From Artemia franciscana (lineage: Eukaryota > Arthropoda > Branchiopoda > Anostraca > Artemiidae), in assembly GCF_032884065.1 (NCBI RefSeq), contig NW_027063596.1, positions 1,116,001 to 1,180,000 on the forward strand: a DNA stretch of 64,000 nt, read 5' to 3'. The position numbers were made by a program, and so were the translations under genes. The notes under the pieces were generated by a model, which saw nothing but the letters and a program-made list of their open reading frames with translations, was not told where the DNA came from and ran no database searches. Below, piece after piece: positions 45,843 to 58,449 of the stretch. Position 1 is the stretch's first letter, and each line of letters opens with the position of its first letter.

Positions 45843-47464
45843 TTGTGTTGCAAGAGCAACTCTTTGGTTTTGTCCCGTTTTTCTTTTCTTATGACGCCGA
45901 TGTCGGCTTATTCCTGGAAACTGGTTAGGGTCTAACCTGTGCGAGTTTTACGGAAAGTGTGGACCTCAGGCTGGATTGATGAATATGGGATTAGATTTTG
46001 GAAACCTCCACAGAACTTTTGCCTAGGGCCAAAAAGGATGGTTTTTGCTTTTCCACGAGCCAGAGCCTATGGTGTGCGAAGTGAAGTGGAGTTATGTAGC
46101 CTATGTCAGAGAGGAGTATCTGAAGTTGTGCAGCCAAGCTTTCGTTTCATCAAACCATTTTTCTACTTTCGAGGGGAAAGCTCCGTTCTAGCAGGCAGGC
46201 ACTACTTTCAAATTGAAGATGGACTAAAACTTATAAGTGTTAAATATATGCGGCAGTTACCCGGCCCCACAGTCAATATATCTTCTTTGAGTGATAAATA
46301 GAAAAATTTACAGAAGCAAAAAAGTGGCATTTTCCCACGGGTCCGAAAGTGCTGCTGTGATTTTGGCTGGGTTTATCATTTGTTTTTTTTTTGACTTGGA
46401 ATTGAGGTAGAGAAATGTTGTCAGATATACCTCTTAAACCTTAAAAGTTCTGTCATTGCTAAAGAAATTGGAGCTTATCCTTTGCTCCTTTCTAAGTGGT
46501 GACGTTAGAAAGTTGGCCTATGGCAAAAACAATCAACTTTTGAACTAAGACAGATAGATTTTTTATTTCTTCGACGGCAATCGATAGCTCTTGATGAGCT
46601 GATCAAAGTATATGTCATCCATTTTTTGATACAAAAATTTCTTCATGAGATATACTAGTTTGAAAGTTTCGAGGGGTTGAAAACTTCAGTAGTCGGGTAC
46701 ACACTGAAACCAAAAATAAGCCGATACCAATTATGAGACATGTAGAGGACTTGTAAGGAAAGGTCAGATGTTAGCTCATATTAATTTTTGGCAGTGAGGG
46801 GTTTGTAAATTTGGCTGTTTGGTGTACTTATTATTTGTTTCAAGTGTATTTGATGATAAGACCCAGTTGGTTCAGTGCTAAGACATGTAGGGGACTTGTA
46901 AGTAATAATCGTCTGTTAGGCTACAATCATCTTTAGTGAAGAGGGGTTTGTAACTTTTGCTAGTTGGTTTAGCCTACCCATACTCACTGTAACCTAGAAT
47001 TAAGTGTTTACGCGACGGATACAATTGATAACGTAAAACAACGAGGCAGTTTTGTAATAATTAATAGAGTGTCATATATGGTATTTTGATCCTGAAAAGT
47101 TACGAATAGCCTTATAATACCAACTAGATTATATAAGATATTGTTCCAAGTCTTGATCCGTCACGATGTCTATGATTGAAAAGGATAACGTTCAACTGGC
47201 TGCAAAGTCAATTTAGTCCCTTCTTTCGATATTCTTTTGTTATTGTTATTTTTTCAACGCTGAGGAATAGCCTTTGATCATATGATTACTGATCGCGTTC
47301 TTTTTTGAACATAACGTTTTAAAAGCTTCGATAGGCTGACAACTTCAGCGCTTAAGCGATAGCAAAGAAACAAAACCAAAGTGTTGCTCTCGCAACACTT
47401 TATTTGGCGAAGCCGGACAAAGGTTGCCACAACACTTCACGTTGCATAGGCAACGTAGGTCTAG
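45843..47464 (+). mobile_element. Helitron/Helentron-like non-autonomous element, about 1.6 kb
   Basis: The right end has the 3' signature of a Helitron: a hairpin ACGTTGC-ATAG-GCAACGT followed after AGGT by CTAG (47461-47464) and then T. Upstream, a second hairpin with a perfect 10-base stem (47378-47401, loop TCTC) is the inverse of GTGTTGCAAGAGCAACTCTT at about 45845-45864, followed on both sides by TGGTTTTG. Asymmetric inverted repeats plus a subterminal 3' hairpin are typical of Helentron-type elements. No Rep/helicase is encoded. The 121-codon frame at 45939-46301 uses a GTG start and is unrecognised. An internal duplication (GACATGTAG(A/G)GGACTTGTAAG at 46738 and 46884) is present. Confidence 0.6.
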
Positions 47465-47489
47465 TTATTGTTCAACTAGTCCAAAAATC

Positions 47490-47929
47490 AAACTACAATA
47501 CTTTGGCATTGACACAGCCCTCCAGATGCTAGGGGAAAAGATTGAAAATTGTGTCCCAGGGCTCTATGCGGTTTTAACAGAAAAAATGGCCATATAAGTA
47601 TTAGAGGTGGCTTAATTGATTAGAAATTGAAACTTCTAGTTCCTTTCTAAGAGTCAAAAACGATGGGATTGAAACTTGTACCCCCTTTCAATGCCATTTT
47701 AACTCCGATCATACCCCATAATCTGACGGCAATGGTCGTAATTTATGCCCTGGGTTGATATAACATTCCTACGGAAGCTCTAGTCTCCTTTTTAAGAGTC
47801 AATTGTGACGATTGGGTAGCTTACCATTAATCTGGTCCTAATATGTCCACCTAAGAGTGCTCTCTTTTACCAAAATCTGTCCCATCAAATTTTCGAGGCA
47901 GCTAGTTTGTTCAGATTAGACCAACGATC
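47490..47929 (+). repeat. Family B units
   Basis: CAGCCCTCCAGATGCTAGGG, TTAATTGATTAGAAATTGAA and CTAAGAGTCAAAAACGATGG mark one unit. A second begins with GAGTCAATTGTGACGATTGG. Confidence 0.55.
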
Positions 47930-48870
47930 ATATAGAACTCTAAGGTTGACCCCACCTCACTCAAAAATAGACAACAACAACTTGCTATTGACATTTTATT
48001 CCAAATGTCCTACGAGTCAAGCCCTGGCTCTCCTCCATACCCTCACAAAAAAACTCACTAATGATATATTCCATCAGAAATCATGGGAGCTGACCCCTCA
48101 CCCTCCCTCTACGGCCTAAGGCCCCTACACTAACACAAAAAAACTCATTACCTATATACTATTTTAAAATAATAGAAGCAGACCTCTGGCCTTCCCTGAA
48201 TAAACAAACATCATTCCCCTCAAAAAACTTAACAACGATATTTTATTCCGAAAAGTATTGGAGCTGACAGCCGGTCCTTCCTCCACAAGCCAACCCCTGC
48301 TCCCCCCCAAATTAAAATTTTTAACGAAGTTTTTTTATTCATACAATTATTAATTTTTAGTTTGATTTTAATTGAAAATGTTTTTGAATTAAAGTCAAGT
48401 TGGTGGGCTGTGATCAAAAAGTTAAGAACCATGGCTAATTGGAGAAAAAGGCTAAGACGGATTTATTACCGATATTTATTCAAAACAACCCAGGGATTTG
48501 ACCCTTGGCCCTTGCTAAACCGCCTGATCTTCCTTCCACGCAAAAAACTATTAAAAGATATTTAATTCGTGTTTTGAAATTAAAAGTAAATGGAATTAAA
48601 ATCAACTGAAATTAAAATCAAATTGGTAGACTTTGATGAAAAAAATAAGACCCATGGCTAATTAAAGGAATTGCCGATACAGATTTATTAACGATGTTTT
48701 ATTCCAAAAGTCAATAGAGCAAATCGCTGGCTTACCCATAATATTCTTCTCTCCAAAAATATAAACAAACAAACAAGTGATTAACGATGTTTTATTGCAA
48801 AATAATTGGAACTAACCCCAGACCCCCCCATCGAGGCCCAACCCCACACTCTTCCATAAAAAAAGTATTA
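47930..48870 (+). repeat. Family E tandem repeat (ACGATATTTTATTCC units)
   Basis: ATTAACGATATTTTATTCCA and variants followed by GGAGCTGACCCCTGGCCCTC-like text recur at about 47985, 48057, 48150, 48234, 48465, 48690 and 48785, spaced 70-230 bases. C-rich halves create Pro/Leu frames without meaning. Confidence 0.65.
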
Positions 48871-49720
48871 ACATAAATTTGTTCAAAAATCACGAGTGCC
48901 AAGAAGAAACTCTCGCCCCCGGACATTTTCATTTGATATTTCCACATGTAAAATTGAGTTGGCAAAAAAAGTAAAGCTAATACAAAGAAATTTCCACAGA
49001 AATTCTGGCAACTTCACTCAGTGTAAAATTTATCTTTGAACGTTCACCACCCACAAACTTCCCTCTTCATGAAAAATTCTCCCCTTCAAAAATTTTCGGC
49101 AAAAAATTACTCCCTCCTTCTAAAAAATGTATCCATACTTTCCAACAGGGGTGAACCCAGGAGGATTAAGTAGATACATCCTTTCCACTGAAATTTGAGG
49201 AATTTTTCCTGTAGGAACGACATTCTTATGGATTTTGACTAATACGAAACGATAATGTATGCCATATATCATATTGTTAAAAGGATACAAAAATTAATGA
49301 TTAACTTATTTTATAAAACAAAATTTAAGACGAAACTTTCTTAAAAACTAACGAAATTCAAAATGGGTTTGAACCCAATTAATCTAGAGCAAAGTATGAA
49401 CAAAAACTAGGTATTAAGTGGCGATCCCCATACGAAAATTTTATTCCCCGGGAGAATATAAGGTTTTCATGGAAGGAGACTAATTTAATTAGAAATTTCA
49501 AGTTCCAGTTCCCTTTTTGAGAGTCAAATGTCATCAGAGGACAACTAGACCCTCCAACGCCCTCGTTTCCCCGAATCCATCCATCTGATCAAAATTTTGA
49601 AATACCCATTCAGTTTAGAATGGTCCTAATGTTATGTGACAATGACTCTGGGTTTGAGACAACCCTCTAGAATGCCAGCACAAGGTAAGCTATGCCCTGG
49701 GAGCACTTTTTTTCTTTTTT
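48871..49720. repeat. Mixed family A/B remnants
   Basis: ATGAAAAATTCTCCCCTTC recalls the family A segment at 12.75 kb. CGTTTCCCCGAATCCATCCA and GAGAGTCAAATGTCATCAGA near 49520-49570 are family B. Confidence 0.45.
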
Positions 49721-51217
49721 TATGTGTTCTATTTATATAGATTACCCAACTTTAGAAGCTCTGCTCTCTGTTGGGGGTTAATATATTTTACACTTTTAAC
49801 TGAATTGAATAAAGCAGTGAATAATAACGACCCATTAAGGTATGGAAAAGGGTTGATACAAAATAGTCGGAGAGAGGTCGTTGAAAAATTTGTCTGCCCC
49901 ATCGGTATTTTTTCCTGCCACTCTTTAAATTAGTACAACTTTCAACATTCTGGGAGGGGGTCCTTTTCCTTAAGACCACCCCCTTGATCTACCAAGGGTT
50001 GTGAACATATGTAGTTTAAGGCAAAAACACTTTTGTATTTAGTAGCCTATGTTGGCTTGCTAAAAGTAATTCATCAAGAGCCAGATGAAATTGATTGCAA
50101 TTAGATTTGTTTTTAAATGAGACTTATTATAAGATAATTTAAGGTGATGCCAATAAAATCAAATTTCTATTTCACAGAGAAGGCTACAGCTTGAAATTTA
50201 AGTCAGCACCTTTTTTTAAAAGAATGGGAAATATATTCACCACAATACAGGAAGATACGAATAAAAATTGTAAGTAATTTGTATTTTTTTTTCTGGTCCT
50301 TCTACCATAGCAAGAACATTTAAAATACCGTGCTAGAAAGAACATTTTTATTTTCAACTGATTTATGAGCTAATTAGTTTGGATTTTCTGAATATTTTAG
50401 TTTTATGATAATCTAAGCTTGCAGTGAAAACTGTCATGAGAGTTAAATATTATTCATGTTAAAAAAAATAACTACTTATTACATTTCAACGCCTTTGTTG
50501 GCTTGGTCTACTTCAAAATATGATGGTTCTTAGGATTATGAATCATCATTAGCATATAACTGAGTCACTGTTTTGAAAGTATATGCTTTACGCTGCCTCG
50601 TAGAAATATTTCATCATATCAAGGGATCTATGAGCCATATCATTGCTAATTTTGATGTGGAGAATAAAAGGGAGTAATCTTCATTGGGTACATTTCTGAA
50701 ATTTTTGATTGATTCACTTACTAAAAGATATATATAACACAATCTGAAGAAGATTATTTTTGAGAAAGGACTAGGACTTATTTGGAGACAGGACTTACTT
50801 GTAAATAGGACTTGCTTGGAGATAGAACTTGTTTGGTGATATTACTTCGTCTTAAATTTTTTAATACTGAGACTTCAGATACTGAGACTTTTTTTTCTGT
50901 CACTATCGAATTACCATTTAACCTTGAATATAATTCTTGGAATTAATGACGTTAGGACACTTTTTTCCATGAGGTACTCATTGCTGGAATAACTTGCTTG
51001 TAAAAAAGGCATAAATTACAGTATATCCACCCCTTACACTGGTTACATTGCTCTTAGGAATTAATTCAATAAAAATAATATTTTATAAAAAAAAAATTAT
51101 TTTAAATAAAATAATATTTTATATTTTCTATGCAGCAAGTTTTATCCAGTGCGTTTTATCTGATATATTTTCTCTTATCTAGTGTGTCTTATCTAAGTTT
51201 TATCTAAGTGTCTAAAC
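49721..51217. other. Unassigned AT-rich sequence
   Basis: No exon, repeat or mobile-element signature seen. A short local repeat GGACTTACTTG / GGACTTGCTTGG lies near 50790. Confidence 0.4.
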
Positions 51218-51620
51218 TAAAAGGAAATTTTCAATTTACTATAACTATTCAAGAGTTGAATTAGTTATTTCATTACTAGTTAACGTGCTAGGTTTCGGCA
51301 GAGGGCAACAGAGCTTTTTAGTGTTCTCTATTTTCTTTATTTTAGGGTCTCCATTAAAAGGAAAGTTGTAATTTATTACACCTATTAATTAGTTGCATTA
51401 GTTATTCAATGATTAGTTTACATGCTAGGTTAGTTATTTAATGATTAGTTTACATGCTAGGTTTTGGCAGAGGACAACTGAGCTTGCATGTGTTAACTTT
51501 TCCCTTAACTTTACAGTCTAAATTAAAATTAAAGTTGCAATTTACTGCATCTATTTATTAGTTGCATTAATTAATTATTAGATAATCATGTTAGGTTTTG
51601 ATAGAGAACAACAGATAGGA
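51218..51620 (+). repeat. Triplicated sequence, units of about 140-170 bases
   Basis: Each unit has AAGTTG(C/T)AATTTA, TTAGTTGCATTAGTTATT and GTGCTAGGTTTCGGCAGAGG or a close variant; starts near 51220, 51358 and 51527. The middle unit contains an extra internal copy of GATTAGTTTACATGCTAGGT (51410 and 51447). Confidence 0.8.
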
Positions 51621-52495
51621 GAACGCCCTACAAAAATGTAGAGTACCACCATATGAAGCACGGACCAAGGGAGACCTTGTCCCTGGGGGTCTGATAATAG
51701 AAACTTGGGCACCCTCACCCTGGGCTATAAATACAGATGGAGGAGGAAAAAGGCCCCTCAAATATACACTCAACAGGGCCAATTGGCGTGTCCAAACGTC
51801 CAATGAGTTACAAACTTTCTCCCAGCAATACTTTAAATTGTAAGGTGATGCAGAACACCATCATGGAAGGATCCTCTATGGGACGACAACTGCAGCAGGG
51901 CATAATATCCAGATCTGTGTACAAAGGCATCTGCAAAGGGCTTCCTCGACCTTTTTGCGATGCCTCCACGACTGGGGATTTCGGGGTCAACTTCTCCCAC
52001 TGGTGGAGTGGTGTCCTTCGAGAAAATTAAAACCTAGTAAACAACACAGCATTCGCACGGGATTTTGTTTGGATTGGATATATCTTAATTGATATTTCTT
52101 CTGACCTTGGTCTGTTGCGATCGGTGTTTTCTGCCTCACAAACATCTTCCTAATGAATTTATCTACTATGAGTTGCATCCACGTAGTAGCATAATATTTG
52201 TAGGCATGAATATATAATGGGTCCGAGGTAATAGGCTTGGGATCGTTAGTGTAGGATTTCAACTCTTGTTGATGGAAGAGCATCGCCGTGGTGAAAACCA
52301 TGTTGTGGGCAATATGGGCCCAGGATTGCACAAAACCTCAAACCAAACTGGAGGTTCCAGTAACTTCTTGCTATCTGGTTCTAAGCCAGCTTGGGCGCTT
52401 TAATGTAGACTTGAGAAAAAAGGTTGATCCTCTTCCTGCACTGGTGTCGGGGATAAATGCTTTTCCTGAGGTCAAAATAATTTTAATGATTTAAA
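51621..52495. other. Unclassified coding-like region, possibly a LINE linker fossil
   Basis: GC content and codon texture are higher than in the flanks. On the plus strand about 51710-51830 reads WAPSPWAINTDGGGKRPL and KYTLNRANWRVQTSNELQTF, like the region after a LINE endonuclease. On the minus strand 51987-52331 is open for 114 codons with no motif I know. Two overlapping readings mean neither is secure. Confidence 0.3.
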
Positions 52496-54040
52496 GATCA
52501 TGGAAATTGCAACTTGGAATGTTACGACGGTTTGAACTGGACTTAATAGGAGTTTCAGAAATTCATATCCCAGTGGTAGGAAGCATAAAATTAGGTAATA
52601 TAGAATTTGTTTACTCAGACATTGGGTGAACTGGCAGGGAGAAGGGCTAATAATGAATAAGGAAGCTTCTAAGTCTTGTTTGGGCTGGGAAGGGAAAAAT
52701 AACAGAATACTAATTGCTCATTTTATTACTAAAAGGTTAAAGGTATCAGTTATAGTAGTTATGCCACTGTTGAACCAACTGACGGAGAAACTAGGGACTC
52801 AAATAACTTTTACTTGCACTTACAGGAGCAAAGAGACAGGGCACTAGGTGAAAATATGGTGTTTTACTAGGAATTTTAACGCCCAGGCTGGTAGAAACAG
52901 GCATAGATAATATCCTAGCCAAGGTAAATTTGGTGTAGGAAAATAAAACAGGAATGACAACAAACTTTTACAGTTTTGTAGGTCTAACGACCTTGTTATA
53001 ACCAATACGTTGTTTTGTCATAAAACGGCCCATACGTTGACATGGTATTTCCGTGATCGTAAGACAAAAAACCTTATTGATTATATTATTGCAAACCGAA
53101 GACTAGCAGGATCAATACAAGACACTAGGGTATATAGAAGTGCTATTCTTGATGTTAAAAGTAAAGATCACAATCTAGTAGCGTCTAAACTTAATTTAAA
53201 GCTGAAATTTTGGAAAGGTATCTACCTCCCAGGAAGTTATAATGTTAGTAGACACCATGATGAAAATTTGAGAGAAACTTTCGAGGAACAGTTGTATTTT
53301 AAACTTAAGAGCTTAAAGTTTGATAATGTGGAATATGGCTGGCATAATTTTAGAAAAACAATTTGTGCAGTTGCTAATGGTGTTGTAGGGAAGAAAGCTA
53401 AGACTGCATCTAGGAATATTAGTGAAAAAGGTTTATGTTTAATTGAGAATAAAAGGAGTTTGCACAATATTTAGCTGAGTGATAGATCATATGAAAACAA
53501 AAGGAATGTAAATAAATTGGAGAAAGCATTAAAATATGAACTAAGGAGGTATGAGGCCATGGATAAAATGGCAGAGGGTCTAGAAGATGCAGCCAGATGG
53601 CCTAATAGTAAAATATTATACTGGCATGTTAATCAATTGAAAAGGAGTTGTCATTCTGGACTAGTCCCAGCTAAAGATAGGAATGGGGTATCAGTTAGTG
53701 ATAAGGAAAGAGTTAAAGAAATATAGGTGGAACATTTTGAGAATGTGCTAAGCCGAGGTACAGCGGCAGAAAAATAATAAGGCTCTAGGTGCTGGTAGTG
53801 TGATAAATGAGTTTCTTAAATATGGAGGATCTGAGGCTAGAAATGAGCTACTTAAGATTATGAATATGATTCTTGATAAGGGGGAAGCACCCATGGATTT
53901 TAGAAAAACCTTAAAAAAACAATGTATAAGAAAGGTGGCAAAACCTGATTACTTACGAATATTAGATGAAAGTGTGAGAAAATAAATGAATTTTTAGAGA
54001 TTTTGCGATTGAAAAAGGCGTAGGGAATAAGTTATCAGCA
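52496..54040 (+). mobile_element. RTE/BovB-like LINE fossil, endonuclease plus linker, RT core deleted
   Basis: The start MEIATWNVTTV (ATG at 52500) is the usual opening of RTE endonucleases. Later stretches are ELDLIGVSEIHIPV-like text, ITNTLFCHKTAHTLTW and KNLIDYIIANRRLAGSIQD (about 52995-53115), DVKSKDHNLVASKLNLKL (about 53150-53205), the linker KAKTASRNISEKGLCLIE, and VKEI plus HFENVLSR. RT begins with KGEAPMDFRKTL (about 53877) but then jumps to YLRILDESV and EFLEILRL-like text that lies just after the catalytic YADD in RTE. The palm is therefore deleted. Several frame changes and stops occur. The family matches the fragment at 13960-14600. Confidence 0.8.
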
Positions 54041-55419
54041 AGAAAACTTTAGAGCAAAGGTAAATTATGATTCAAAAGTTTAGAGTAAACTTCGTTGCTC
54101 ATTGTTTTTATTCTAATAAATGAGGAATTAAAGCCAAATACTACTCTATGTCTAGATCAAAAGGAGCTCTTACCTGAAACCAAAAAGCCGACTTCAGTAA
54201 AAATCAAATTTCTGCCCCATTATGGTGGAACGCTTCAGACCTAATCTTTTCGTTTTGTAGTGTCAATAGCAAAGCATTACATTTTAATAGTGAGTTGAGA
54301 TAATAAGAAACAATAACAAAGGAAATATATAAGAATCCCGTAGTAGTTGCTTATTATGCGTAACTTGAAAAAAAAAGATCAATAAACAAAATGATAGAAT
54401 GTATTTACCTTTTTAATTCAAATTTACAGGCAAGCCGAACTACAAAATATTAGTTTTTGTAAATAAATTTTAGGAAAACGTTTTATAACCCGGTCATTCA
54501 GCCAATAATCTTGCTAAGCCTTACCGCTAAAGATCTAGAAGCTCGAACTCAGTTCAATACATTTTTGTACTGAGCATCCTGTTGAAAACAACGGATTTTG
54601 GGAATTACCACTGAAGTATAAAAAAATATATGTATATAAAATACAATATTTAGTTGTAACAGCAATAGTTTTTAGTGATCTTCAGTAAAATAGTATATAC
54701 CGAAATATTTGCCCATGTTGTATATGTGACATGGGCCATAAAGTGGATTAGGCAGTGTTTCTCAGGGAAACTATGATCAAAATCAATTGGCTTATACAAG
54801 CTATACGATAGTATATCCTGGCTTAGAATAAGGTACATAAGGGCTTGGGATTGAATTCTAATTTTCAAAAAAAGTTGTTTAACAATTAATTGTTTTTTCG
54901 TTGTTTTTATACCGTATTGGCAAGCTATGTTGTGCAGATTGTATTTTATAATTATCTTTAAGTTATTTGTTTCCAAACTTTAGTTTTTAAGTTGTGCGTT
55001 TGGATTAAGGAACGTTTCAAGTTTTTCTTTTCTCAGATATTTAAGGAGACTGGGAAAAGGGCAAGCAGAAAGCATTGCACCAATATGTTGGACGAGTACA
55101 AATCTATTATCATTCTTTTGTGTTTGTATCAACTTTTTTGCGTTTTTACTATTTTGTGTTAGTTGTGCGTAAGAAATTCATTTTATTTAAAGTTAGAAAA
55201 ATAATCTTTAATTTTTCTTCTTTATTATTTGACAGTAGAACTTTCCTTATGAACTATTATATTTTTTTTTTATGTTTTTGGAAGTTGATTATGGAATGTT
55301 CATTGTTTTAGTTTAGATAGCGAATTGGAATATCATTAAAATATTCTAATAATAGAATTTCTCTTTAACTTAAAAGTTTTAAATCTAGTTTTGATTATTT
55401 CTTTGGACACAACCTTTCG
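54041..55419. other. Unassigned AT-rich sequence
   Basis: Open frames are short and lack motifs; no repeat shared with other parts of the window seen. Confidence 0.4.
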
Positions 55420-56232
55420 AAGTACCCCTTTGTGGGCGGCTAAGTAAAAAAAAGATTAGACCTAATTTTTTGTACCACTTTTTGCGTACACGGTGGTCTT
55501 ACTAGACAAAAAAGGTCTGATTCAACTGAAAATTGAAAGTTCCAGTTCATTTTTAAGAATCCAACAAATAGTATCCACAAAATAAACATTTCCCACAAAT
55601 AGTATTTTTATTCTAAATCACTTTAAAAAAGTGGTCAATTCCCGGAAAAATTTAAATTCTGTCAAATACAATCGATTTTATTTGATATAAGATCTTAACC
55701 AGTAGGCTCAGATCCCCTTCTCCATCTTAAATTTATTAGAAGTGCCTTCAGAAATTTCAAATAATTGTTATTTTTTTCTATCATATTATTAGTAACGAGA
55801 ACCTGACAACTTTACTACTCAGCCCCAGCAGAGCTGTGTGGCAGAAGCTGTTTATATTGATTTTAATTGCCACTTATTCTCTAACCCCAGACAATGTGAC
55901 ACTCTTCTCAATGTCCTGACGTCATCATGGGTTTGATGCAACTACAAAAGGCATAAACCAAAAAAATTGCATAACTTCATGTTCAAGGTCAATAGCTAGG
56001 AGTTGCTATGTATGTCTTATTGAAAAACTAATGGGAAGACAAAGGAAAGTAGTGTGTCTAGTTGGTTCGATCTAGCTGTTCCCAAGGCAAAATTCCTATG
56101 GTGGCAATCGCTTAGGATTGAAAATAATACTTGAAGAATTCAGCATTGAATTTTTACATAACCGCGTAGTAGTGATGTGAAAACGTCACCTTTGAGTTGA
56201 ATATTATGGCTGAAATTCAAAATATCATCTGC
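55420..56232. other. Family B scrap (about 55490-55570) and unassigned sequence
   Basis: ACGGTGGTCTTACTAGACAA and AATTGAAAGTTCCAGTTCAT with TTTTTAAGAATCCAA follow the family B order. The rest is unassigned. Confidence 0.4.
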
Positions 56233-56440
56233 CTAGCTGACAAGAGAAAAATTTATACTGGTGAGTATTCCATTAGACTGCGCATCAAGAATTCTGTTGT
56301 TGAAGAGTGAAGAGTAGAAAACGGCACCATAATTGGCGCTGTTTTCGTCGTCAACGGGAATATCCATAATAACGGAAGTGGGTGTATGGATAGAAGAGTA
56401 TTTCACTGGTGGACCTTCAGCTATAGATGACAAATGATGT
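56233..56440 (-). CDS. Possible host exon, about 66 codons, unrecognised
   Basis: An open minus-strand segment ending at a stop (56233-56235) reads EGPPVKYSSIHTPTSVIMDI, then PVDDENSANYGAVFYSSLF, then NNRILDAQSNGILTSINF. Amino-acid composition is balanced and the region is non-repetitive. No ATG begins the frame, so an upstream splice is needed; TTGTTTTAAG near 56456 is a weak acceptor. I do not recognise the protein. Confidence 0.35.
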
Positions 56441-57008
56441 ATTACGTGTTCTTAAAACAAGGATACATGTCACGGAGGCTTCTGATGTGTGATGGTTATA
56501 CCCAAAAATTTTCTACACGGAAAAAAAATATCAGCATGAAATAGAGAGTCAAACAATTATCATGTATGATGTATATCATATTCAGCTCGCATAAGACTCT
56601 CCTAATGCATCATCATTAATAAGACGTTTTATGACAAGGGAAAGAGCATGGGCACTGCCGAGACATAAGAGAAAGACAAATTCATATGGCGGAACATAAC
56701 ACTTGGTGTTCATATATTCAATAAAAACCCAGAATGTAACATTTGGTATTCCGATATTGAATAAAAAAATTTGAGCAGGCAGGTGGAACGACGATTATAG
56801 CGTTTAGACCGTACATTTTTCGGTTATAGAAACAAGAAAGTAAAGCTCCTTGGACTGCAATCATTTGCATAAAAAGAAAGATATGGTTTACCATCAGATC
56901 ACTGTCATGTAGAGAATTTTGTTTATCAGGGACAGGGTTTCTCATACTAGAAAATCTACAAAAAAAAACAAAACTGTGGAGAAGGCAACTAAAGAGAAAT
57001 GTGTTTAC

Positions 57009-57077
57009 CTTGACTTCATATTCAGGCTCAAGTGCAGCAGCTCGTACAGAAAATTCTACAAATTTCATGGATTTCAT
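57009..57077 (-). CDS. Possible short first coding exon
   Basis: On the minus strand, MKSMKFVEFSVRAAALEPEY and then EVK run from an ATG (57077) to a good donor (AAG then GTAAAC at 57008-57003). In-frame stops directly precede the ATG. About 570 bases further along the strand is the open segment at 56233-56440, so both could belong to one gene, but the phases of the best visible sites do not match. Confidence 0.25.
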
Positions 57078-57109
57078 TCGGAATCACTAATATTTTTAGT
57101 AGGCAGGTG

Positions 57110-58449
57110 AGTACTTGGAAGATCCTTTGAGAAATTTCTGTATATAAGTAATTTTGGGACTGAGAAGCTTGCTGAAGCATATATTCAACTATCAAGATAA
57201 TTTGAATCGATAGTTCTTTTGCAAAATCTCTTTAGGAAATAGCAAAATATAAAAAACTTAACCAGAACAATTTTGCTTAAAATGAAGCCATAGATGTTAC
57301 GAGCATTCAATTTTTTCAAGTTTCTACAAGGCTCGGAATACTTGACCTATGCCTAGTCATACCCCAGTGGAAAAGTTTGGAAGGTGCCGGTGCTTCTTTT
57401 GTACGTCGGACAATATAGTAATCCTTCGGAGTGCTTGAGAAATATCAAACAGCACATGTGTCTATTGGTTATTGTTTTAAGGGGTTCTCATTTGTAGCTG
57501 GAAAAGAAGAAAAACCTTTTGTAGGATAGAATTTGAAACAACTGGGAGTAAATCACATTTGATATTATTAAAGTCCCTGAAGGATTAGGTCCGGTGCTGT
57601 TTAAAGCTATAATGAGTGAGGTGATTGAAAAGAAGGATGAGGAAATTATAAAGATATTATGTGGTGGTCTCACAGTCGGAGATCAGAAACGTCGTAGACC
57701 ACTGAAACTTGAATATTCATAGAGAAGACTGCATGATTGAGGTTTGTAATAAGATTGGTTGGACGAATGTAAGTGTAACAGATATCCTTAGGCAGGATCT
57801 CTAAGAAGCCATGAAAATACAAGGGTAATTAGAAGCAGGTAATGACCATTCGTCAAATAAGTTACAGTTGGAATCTCCAATAATAATTCAACACTTATCT
57901 AGTTGATCAATCTAACAGAGGCAATACTTTAGCTGCTTAAACGCAGAAATAAACGAAAATTCTGATGAATCAATGTGGTAATTTTTCAGAAGATAAATAT
58001 TTACAGTAAAACACACTTCAACATCAAGAAAAGACAACAAAAAGCAAAATACTAGAACGAAACAAACCCATAACACAGCTGGCGATATCCACTCTTGAGC
58101 GATCTTTGGAAGCGGATCATTTTGCAAACATCAATTAAACCTCAAACTTAATATCAACTTTTAAAATGCATATGCTGTACATTGTCAGAAAATGTTCTTT
58201 CAAGCAAAGAATATCATTGTTCGATAACAAGTCTTTTATGGCAAGAAGTGTAACCAAAATTGAAATATCAATAGAATATTTTGTTCTATAAAATTTGATT
58301 GGATTTTGTTAGTTGACCCTTGTTTTTGGGCATTTTATGCTGTAATATATACGGCAGACAGCATGAAATTCAATGCAGAATATGACTTCAGAATTCAAAG
58401 ACACACTATTCGAGACACAATGTCCGTTTAATTTTGACCATAAAAACAT
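57110..58449. other. Unassigned sequence
   Basis: Coding-like text near 57560-57700 (KVPEGLGPVLFKAIMSEVIE) might be a decayed mobile-element linker, but no diagnostic motif is present. Confidence 0.3.

Noticed and set aside
47907-48119. 70-codon frame in the family E region
   Set aside because: Falls across tandem units; no protein signature.
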